A DNA stretch of 61,126 bases, taken from an uncultured Alphaproteobacteria bacterium. GTDB taxonomy: Bacteria > Pseudomonadota > Alphaproteobacteria > HIMB59. This document shows positions 55,189 to 61,126 of this stretch, piece after piece. The translations under genes were made by a program, and so were the position numbers. The DNA lies in NCBI GenBank assembly GCA_902518505.1, contig CABYGG010000007.1, positions 1 to 61,126 on the forward strand, given 5' to 3'. The notes under the pieces were generated by a model. The model saw only the letters and a program-made list of their open reading frames with translations, had not been told where the DNA came from and searched no databases. Numbering within the stretch: the stretch's first letter is position 1; every line of letters begins with the position of its first letter.

Positions 55189-56316
55189 TTAATTTTGCAT
55201 CAATTTTATAAAGTAATTACAGAACTTTTCTTGGCCTAATCTACCAAAAGAGTACCTTTTATATTGATCTTGTAATCTTATTGCATAACCAATGTAATCT
55301 TCATAATTACTTATAACTTTTTGTACCATTTCTAAAAGATTGGATAAGTCCCATTTGTACTGAACTACAGTATCTTTATTAAATATATCTGGCCAAGTAT
55401 CTACGTGTGATATGTCAGGTTTAAGTAAAATCGATCCTGAGAGTGCTACTTCATAGTCTCTTGGAACATTAAGTTCACCCCAACCAAAAGGAGATACAAC
55501 TACTTTTGAATTACGAATTTCAGAAAAATAATCATGTCTGTTTAGCTTGTCTGTAGATATATAATCACTTAGGATTTTTGAAGTTTGCTTACGGTGATAT
55601 TCTATTCCTTTACTATAACCATCAGTCCAAATTCTACAGGATAAGTCTTTTGATCTTTTCGATTCTGGATTTATGTACTCAAATGATTTAATACTTTTTA
55701 ACATTTTACTATATAAACTAAAAAAACGTCTATTAAATCTATTGAGGTAATCGTATTTCCATAAATTAGAGTTTGAACTATGATCTGCAAATGCAGCATT
55801 AAAACCAACCTGAATTTTATCTAATAAATCTTTATCTTTCTTATTTAGATATACAGGTAAATATTTTAAATTTTTTTTTGATGAAGGTTCATCATTATCA
55901 ATTATTTTATTTTTAGAATAGTAATCTGATATAATTGTATTTCCATATAATGGTATACAATAATTGCTCTTATCTTTGAAAATAAAAGGTTTTAATAATT
56001 TATCAACATAAGGTAGGGCTTCTAGTGCCCAACAAAATGTAGAGTCATTAAGTTCATAATAAAATACCTTATTACTATTTGTCTTTAGTTTTTTTAATAA
56101 ATCAAAAATACTTGATTTATTTTCACTCCAATCATTGATAACAAATTTACTTTCAACTATAACAACATCACAAGATTTAATAATTTCAGAGTATTTAAAA
56201 TAAAAGAAAATATCTATTCCTAATTCTTTTAATCTAGGTTTATTTTTTAATATTGGAAATAACCATCCTCTAGAGGTAGGGGAAAGGAAACCTTTTGTTA
56301 GTATATTAATTCTCAT
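55189..56316 (-). CDS. Likely glycosyltransferase (GT-B-like)
   Basis: A 375-residue protein with a C-terminal donor-site-like region VVVSPFGWGELNVPRDYEVA, LSGSILLKPDISHVDTWPD and a helix with YKRYSFGRLGQEKF. This fits the C-terminal domain of GT1/exostosin-like transferases. The N-terminal part has TKGFLSPTSRGWLFPIL. It overlaps the upstream GT4 gene by 11 bases. Exact family not certain. Confidence 0.6.
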   Translation of the reverse strand: MRINILTKGFLSPTSRGWLFPILKNKPRLKELGIDIFFYFKYSEIIKSCDVVIVESKFVINDWSENKSSIFDLLKKLKTNSNKVFYYELNDSTFCWALEALPYVDKLLKPFIFKDKSNYCIPLYGNTIISDYYSKNKIIDNDEPSSKKNLKYLPVYLNKKDKDLLDKIQVGFNAAFADHSSNSNLWKYDYLNRFNRRFFSLYSKMLKSIKSFEYINPESKRSKDLSCRIWTDGYSKGIEYHRKQTSKILSDYISTDKLNRHDYFSEIRNSKVVVSPFGWGELNVPRDYEVALSGSILLKPDISHVDTWPDIFNKDTVVQYKWDLSNLLEMVQKVISNYEDYIGYAIRLQDQYKRYSFGRLGQEKFCNYFIKLMQN

Positions 56317-57481
56317 TATTTGTTAATTCGTTAATTTTTTTTTGATATTCAGAGTCAATAAACTTAGATGTGCACATACTACTTACATATTTTGCATTTT
56401 CTACTAATACATACGTGGGTATTTTTAAAATAATTGAAATTTTTTTAGCCCAGGTATCTGGATTAAGTTCTAAACAATATCCTCCTTTACCATCTATGAT
56501 AACATTGTCAGTTATATTTCTTATAAGGTTACTTATGACAGGAACCCCACATACTTGGGATTCCAATAATGGTGTACCTAATCCCTCAGCTTTTGATGGA
56601 AATAAAAAAATATCACTCGACTTAATATACTCATCAAAATTTTCGACAAAACTAGTATGGATTTGTACCCTTTCATTTAGTTTTAAATAATTTATTTTTT
56701 TTAATATTTTTTCGAAATAATATTCATTTTCGTTTTTTAAAGGGCCTACAAGGATAAGTTTATATTTTTTCGGCAATATATTAAGAACATCTAATGCAAA
56801 TAGTTGATTTTTCCTATCAATAAAATTAGCAACAAGACTTAACAAAATATCATTTTTACTAAACCTAGTTAGCTTATTTCTTAAGAAGAATTTTTTTTCA
56901 TAATCAATAAAAAACTTATTTTCGTCAACAGGATTATATCTATGCCAAATATTTTTCACTTCAAAATTTTGTGCTACGATTTCCAATTTTTTCGAAATAG
57001 CAATCATTAGTGTATTATTCTTTTTAAAAATAGGTTTCATATATCTTTGAAATTGAATCGGATATAGTGGATTATTTGTATCGTTACATAATTCTCTAAT
57101 AATTGGCTTATTTTTTTTTGAAAAATACCATGTCAAAAATCCAATTGTCCAGGTATTCCCAAAAGTATGAAGTAAATCAAATTTATTAATATTTTTTTTT
57201 ATATACATCCAGCTGAAATAAACTTCCCAGATTAAACCAATTAAAATTAGTATATTACGAATGAAGCTTTTTTTTTTTGATATTTTAAATGGAGGCGATA
57301 TTCTATATACATCAATACCATCATAATTCACTTTTTTATTTCCCTGATAAATTATTGAATTTGATAAAACAACAAATTTTAAATTAAATTTTTTTTTTAA
57401 TCTGATATAAGTATTATGCGCTCTTAATCCAGAACCTGAATATTCTGGTTGATATTTACTGCTAACTACAAGTATCTTCAA
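56306..57481 (-). CDS. Family 4 glycosyltransferase
   Basis: GT-B enzyme of 391 residues. ILVVSSKYQPEYSGSGLRAH at the N-terminus and FPSKAEGLGTPLLESQVCGV PVIS in the donor domain are typical. A hydrophobic helix near residues 80-95 (NILILIGLIWEVYFSW) could bind the membrane, as usual for lipid-linked sugar acceptors. It overlaps the neighbouring FkbM gene by 4 bases. Confidence 0.88.
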   Translation of the reverse strand: MKILVVSSKYQPEYSGSGLRAHNTYIRLKKKFNLKFVVLSNSIIYQGNKKVNYDGIDVYRISPPFKISKKKSFIRNILILIGLIWEVYFSWMYIKKNINKFDLLHTFGNTWTIGFLTWYFSKKNKPIIRELCNDTNNPLYPIQFQRYMKPIFKKNNTLMIAISKKLEIVAQNFEVKNIWHRYNPVDENKFFIDYEKKFFLRNKLTRFSKNDILLSLVANFIDRKNQLFALDVLNILPKKYKLILVGPLKNENEYYFEKILKKINYLKLNERVQIHTSFVENFDEYIKSSDIFLFPSKAEGLGTPLLESQVCGVPVISNLIRNITDNVIIDGKGGYCLELNPDTWAKKISIILKIPTYVLVENAKYVSSMCTSKFIDSEYQKKINELTNNEN

Positions 57482-58353
57482 TTTAATTCATCCAAATTAA
57501 ACTTTTTGATAAAATTATTAATTTTGTCTGGTGAAACAGCAATATAATTTAATAAAGATTTACAGATTTTAGGATAATTTTTTAATGAACTTACTAAAAT
57601 ATCTTCATTTCTTACTAGGTAAAATATTTTATAACCATTCAAATTTAAAAGGTCATATATTTTATCATAATTATCTTCTTGGTATTCGAAAATAAAAAAA
57701 TCAACTATTTTGTTGTTTAAATATTTAGATAAACCTTTAACGACAAAATAATCTGATCCCTCGGTATCAATCTTACAAACATTAATATTTTTTATTCCAT
57801 TATCATAAATATAATCTTTTAAAGTAATTACTTTTACATTTTCATTACGCTTGTTAGCACTTTTTTTTGAATTTCTGAAATACAATTGATTCTCACCTGG
57901 CTTTTCTTTATAAGTTTCTAAAATTGCAGATCCAGACTCATTAGAGACCGCAACATTGTTTAAATTAATCTTATGATTAAATGGATCCAATTTAATATTT
58001 TCTTGTAGTTTTAAAAAAGACTCATTAAAAGGTTCGAAGGTATGGATTTTCCAATTCTTTTTTTGATTACGCAGTTTTTTAGACATCAATAAAGTAATTA
58101 CTCCTATATACCCACCCACGTCAAAGCAATTAATAGAGCTTGTATTAGTTAGTTCATCGGAAGTTAATATTTTATCGATTACATATAGAACTGTTGTGTC
58201 ATCTGTTCTAACGCCATTTTTAAAAGTGTCCCTTGGCCTAGTATTTTTATATATATAATATGATAATTCATAACCATCTTTAAATAAAAATTTTTTATTA
58301 AAAAGGAAATAAAATTCTAAAAAAATTTTTCTTATTACATTTTGTATATACAT
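57478..58353 (-). CDS. FkbM-family methyltransferase
   Basis: SAM-binding INCFDVGGYIGVITLLMSKK, HTFEPFNESFLKLQENI and INVCKIDTEGSDYFVVKGLS. It is 291 residues long. It differs from the other two FkbM proteins by a divergent N-terminus (FLEFYFLFNKKFLFKDGYEL). It lies near a ~90-base gap that separates it from the asparagine-synthase-like gene. Confidence 0.88.
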   Translation of the reverse strand: MYIQNVIRKIFLEFYFLFNKKFLFKDGYELSYYIYKNTRPRDTFKNGVRTDDTTVLYVIDKILTSDELTNTSSINCFDVGGYIGVITLLMSKKLRNQKKNWKIHTFEPFNESFLKLQENIKLDPFNHKINLNNVAVSNESGSAILETYKEKPGENQLYFRNSKKSANKRNENVKVITLKDYIYDNGIKNINVCKIDTEGSDYFVVKGLSKYLNNKIVDFFIFEYQEDNYDKIYDLLNLNGYKIFYLVRNEDILVSSLKNYPKICKSLLNYIAVSPDKINNFIKKFNLDELN

Positions 58354-58445
58354 TAATATGACATGGAGCTTAATATATAATTTTCATATTTATATATTTA
58401 TTTATTAAAGTTTTTTATTAAATAAATTAAAAAACATATTTTTAC

Positions 58446-60071
58446 TTATTTTTTTTCATCAAATGTTTTCAAATAATCTATTACCTGCCATGAGACACTG
58501 TTTCTTGGTTTTTTAAATATATCTTTTACAACTCTTATGTAATTAAACATTTCCCAAGTATGAGGGATGCTTGTAAAATATTTAAAAAAATTTATGTCAA
58601 ATTGTTTCCAAGCTTTTTTACCCAATTTACCGAATATACTAAAAGGAATTTTACAGATAAATCTTAGTGGGATGACCCATTTTGGTACTATAGTTTTTTT
58701 ATTAATATAAATATTACTTCTCCATACCCCTCCAAAATTATTATATCTAAGCATCTCTAAATACAATTTTTGTCTAAACTTATGATCAAGAGGTAATTTT
58801 CTCCAAAAATTTAAATAATCTTGATCCCATAATGGCAATCTCCAATCATATCCATAGTATTCATATATTCTCTGTCCATTTACAACATATTTACTCTGTC
58901 TATCAATAAATCCTGAATATTCATAAATAAGATGATCTCTTGACGGGTCTTCAAATGAAATAAGAGATTTGTTAAATTCATAAGATAGATTTTTTTTTAT
59001 AATACTAATGTTTTTCTTATTTTTTAGATAGCCCCATAACGAAAAGTGCTTTATCAAAATTTGATCTAAAAGATTATTAAACCTCAATTTAGAGTTTTTA
59101 ACCTTTATGTTGTTTTTTAAATCTATATTTATGTGACCACCAGAGATAAAGTCACCGGCTCCTCCGTTTATAAAAATAGCATCACTTTCTATCCAATTTT
59201 TTTTTATTAAATACTTAATTGTCGACAAACTTTGGATATAAGGTACTGAGCAGAATGTTTCACTAAAATCTAAAAATTTTTTAAAATCTTGAGATTGAAA
59301 AAATTTTTTTTCACTTTTATAAGTAAGTGGAATAAAAATCCAATCATAACCTAGTTTTTTTGATATTAATTGAGCTACTTTCGTTTCATAATTTCCAGGA
59401 GTTCCGTAAGTATAGCACTTTACATTTTTAACATTCAAGTGTTTTAATAACGAAACTACTAATCTTGAGTCATTGCCACCACTTAAAGGAACTATAATTT
59501 GTCTATTGTTAATTTGACTAAGCATTTTTTTAAAAATTTTTAAAGTTAAATTAGTTAATGATTTAATATTTTCATCAAAACTATCATTTGATATTTCGCT
59601 AAAATATTTATGATACTGTATGTATTTGTATCCATTATTTCTAAAAATTACTGCTTCTCCTGCTTTCAATGTATGTAAATCTTTATAAATAGTTTTATTA
59701 CCAATGGTAAAGCCCGACATAGACAACTCTAGTTTTGCATCTTCATTAATTTTTTTTTGAAAGTTTTTTTTGTTTATTAAATTAATAGGTTTTTGATCAA
59801 TGTAATAATCATTATCTATAACTGTAAAAAAAATAGGTGTACTTCTTATTTTGTCAACTGCAATAAATGTTAAGTCGGTTCTTTGAAAAATTAAAGCAAA
59901 ATTACCATCAATAAGCCTCATAAAATCAAATATCTCATTATGTTTAATTTCTTTGAAAATATTTAATAAATCTTCTAATGAATGTGAGTAAATATGTCCT
60001 TTAAACCATAAATTAGTATTATCTGAATTAAGTCTTTTCCAAAAATAATTATTTATATTGACACTAATCAT
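58446..60071 (-). CDS. Asparagine-synthase-like protein lacking the glutaminase cysteine
   Basis: A 541-residue protein with AsnB architecture. The N-terminal ~170 residues resemble the Ntn glutaminase domain (LIDGNFALIFQRTDLTFIAV, IRSTPIFFTV) but start MISVNINN, so the Cys at position 2 needed for glutamine hydrolysis is absent; the codon before the ATG is a stop (TGA), so no longer start exists. The synthase domain has the PP-loop PLSGGNDSRLVVSLLKH, followed by INGGAGDFISGG. It probably activates a carboxylate with free ammonia or another nucleophile. An amidated uronic acid would fit the locus (inference). Confidence 0.72.
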   Translation of the reverse strand: MISVNINNYFWKRLNSDNTNLWFKGHIYSHSLEDLLNIFKEIKHNEIFDFMRLIDGNFALIFQRTDLTFIAVDKIRSTPIFFTVIDNDYYIDQKPINLINKKNFQKKINEDAKLELSMSGFTIGNKTIYKDLHTLKAGEAVIFRNNGYKYIQYHKYFSEISNDSFDENIKSLTNLTLKIFKKMLSQINNRQIIVPLSGGNDSRLVVSLLKHLNVKNVKCYTYGTPGNYETKVAQLISKKLGYDWIFIPLTYKSEKKFFQSQDFKKFLDFSETFCSVPYIQSLSTIKYLIKKNWIESDAIFINGGAGDFISGGHINIDLKNNIKVKNSKLRFNNLLDQILIKHFSLWGYLKNKKNISIIKKNLSYEFNKSLISFEDPSRDHLIYEYSGFIDRQSKYVVNGQRIYEYYGYDWRLPLWDQDYLNFWRKLPLDHKFRQKLYLEMLRYNNFGGVWRSNIYINKKTIVPKWVIPLRFICKIPFSIFGKLGKKAWKQFDINFFKYFTSIPHTWEMFNYIRVVKDIFKKPRNSVSWQVIDYLKTFDEKK

Positions 60072-60192
60072 TCATTTAATAGTGCTTTATGGGTATAACA
60101 AAACTTTTAACAACATCAGACAATCTTATATACATCTAAAGTAGAATAATAATAAAAAATAATTATATTATTAAATCAAACTTTTGGCTAAA

Positions 60193-61126
60193 ATGAAAAA
60201 TTTACATAATATTAACTTTGATGATAAAAAAATTATAAAGAAAAAAAAATGTGTTTTATGCTTTTCAGATAAAATCAATACAGTATTAGATTTTAAAAAA
60301 ACACCATTAGCAAATTCATATAAAAAAGATTTAAATGATCAAGAAGATTATTTTAAATTATCTTGTGTTTTATGTGCAAATTGTGGCCATCTCCAATTAA
60401 GTCACGTAACTAATCCAAAGATAATATTTGAAGATTATTTATATATTTCAGGAACATCTAAAGTGCTAAAAAGACATTTTATTGATTATGCTAAAAAAAT
60501 AATCTCTAAGTTTAAACTCAACACTCAATCTAAAATACTTGATATTGCTTGTAACGACGGGACATTTCTAGAATATTTTATAAAAAAAAAATTCAAATAT
60601 GTTGTTGGAGTTGAGCCAGCTAAAAATTTAAGAAAGTTAAATATAGAAAAAAAGATTGATATTAATACTAAGTTTTTTAACTCATCATACAGTTTCAAAA
60701 TGAAAAGAAAATATAATACATTTGATATAATTACAGCGAATAATGTATTTGCGCACTCTCCAAACCTTTATGATTTTTCACAAGGTGTTAAAAACCTTCT
60801 CTCAATTAAAGGAGTTTTCATATTTGAAGTTTCATATTTATTAACAGTTATCAAGAAGAAAACTTTTGACACAATATATCACGAGCACATGAGTTATCAT
60901 AGTCTGGGACCATTAATAAATTTTTTTAATAAACAAAATCTTCAGGTTTTTGATTTTGAATTAATTGAAGCTCAAGGGGGCTCAATAAGAATTTTTGTTT
61001 CACATAAAAATGCATATAAGATTAATAAAATTAAAATTGAAAAACAAATAAAAAAAGAAAAATTAGAAGGATTATATTCAAGAAGAAGATACCAAAGGTT
61101 TTTTAAAGAAATACATGATACAAAAA
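60193..61126 (+). CDS. Sugar C-methyltransferase, truncated by window end
   Basis: Partial, about 311 residues. N-terminal zinc-ribbon-like motif CVLCFSDKINTVLDFKKTPL with CVLCANCGHLQL, then SAM motif KILDIACNDGTFLEYF, FDIITANNVFAHSPNLYDFS and YHEHMSYHSLGPLINFFNKQ. This domain order is seen in class I methyltransferases of the NovU/TylCIII type that C-methylate nucleotide sugars. The usual length is ~410 residues, so the last ~100 are missing. It is divergent from the asparagine-synthase-like gene, with ~120 bases of AT-rich promoter region between. Confidence 0.82.
   Translation, partial: MKNLHNINFDDKKIIKKKKCVLCFSDKINTVLDFKKTPLANSYKKDLNDQEDYFKLSCVLCANCGHLQLSHVTNPKIIFEDYLYISGTSKVLKRHFIDYAKKIISKFKLNTQSKILDIACNDGTFLEYFIKKKFKYVVGVEPAKNLRKLNIEKKIDINTKFFNSSYSFKMKRKYNTFDIITANNVFAHSPNLYDFSQGVKNLLSIKGVFIFEVSYLLTVIKKKTFDTIYHEHMSYHSLGPLINFFNKQNLQVFDFELIEAQGGSIRIFVSHKNAYKINKIKIEKQIKKEKLEGLYSRRRYQRFFKEIHDTK

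Noticed and set aside
1-61126. CRISPR arrays, insertion sequences or long direct repeats
   Set aside because: No regularly spaced repeats, transposase genes or terminal inverted repeats were seen by eye; only short hairpins and a 12-base motif were found.

Overview
The window is about 61 kb of AT-rich, densely packed bacterial DNA. Most genes overlap by 4 to 30 bases or sit a few bases apart, and no gene-free stretch exceeds about 200 bases. The content points to a streamlined, probably marine alphaproteobacterium of the SAR11/HIMB59 type. The pointers are a C4-pathway 5-aminolevulinate synthase, a TrcR (DUF1013) regulator, the Aap general amino-acid transporter, a DUF4164-ZapA pair beside transketolase, and cysteine-free bL31 and bL33. 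The lineage is an inference from gene content and composition. I found no rRNA, tRNA, CRISPR, insertion sequence, integrase or prophage.

Region 1 (1-6318, minus strand) is an envelope and housekeeping run read from right to left: coiled-coil DUF4164, zapA, 5-formyl-THF cyclo-ligase, YmdB-like phosphoesterase, yebC, a small phage-type PD-(D/E)XK nuclease, tolQ, tolR, tolA and tolB (cut by the window edge). In many relatives ruvCAB lies between yebC and the tol genes; here only the small nuclease is found there. Region 2 (6354-12458, plus strand) is central carbon and translation: tkt, gap, class I fructose-bisphosphate aldolase, efp, an inositol monophosphatase, rpmE and trcR. Region 3 (12448-17841, minus strand) is a photo-oxidative-stress set: rpmG, photolyase, FAD oxidoreductase, DUF1365, cyclopropane-fatty-acyl synthase and a DUF3833 lipoprotein. 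The photolyase frame reaches upstream of every canonical start codon.

Region 4 (17894-27615) holds trhO and almost the whole haem pathway: hemA on the minus strand, then hemC, hemB, hemE, hemH, hemF and hemJ on the plus strand. No separate hemD is present, but HemC carries about 190 extra C-terminal residues that could supply that step. Region 5 (27620-34888) is accessory: a MATE exporter, two LysE-type exporters, a truncated TAXI-type binding protein, a TSUP permease overlapping a DUF3445 haem N-demethylase-like gene, an M19 dipeptidase and two small genes closed by a bidirectional terminator. Region 6 (34900-39024) is the aapJQMP amino-acid ABC transporter. Region 7 (39149-45435) holds ugd, fhs, apaG, trkH, a lipoprotein and argF.

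Region 8 (45515-61126, running off the end) is a surface-polysaccharide locus. It has two acidic-sugar genes (a TviB-like dehydrogenase and a UDP-glucuronate 4-epimerase), four GT4 glycosyltransferases, one further likely glycosyltransferase, a multi-membrane-span protein, three FkbM-type methyltransferases, another small methyltransferase-like gene, an asparagine-synthase-like protein without its glutaminase cysteine, and a sugar C-methyltransferase. Its composition is even more AT-rich than the core, as is usual for variable glycan islands.
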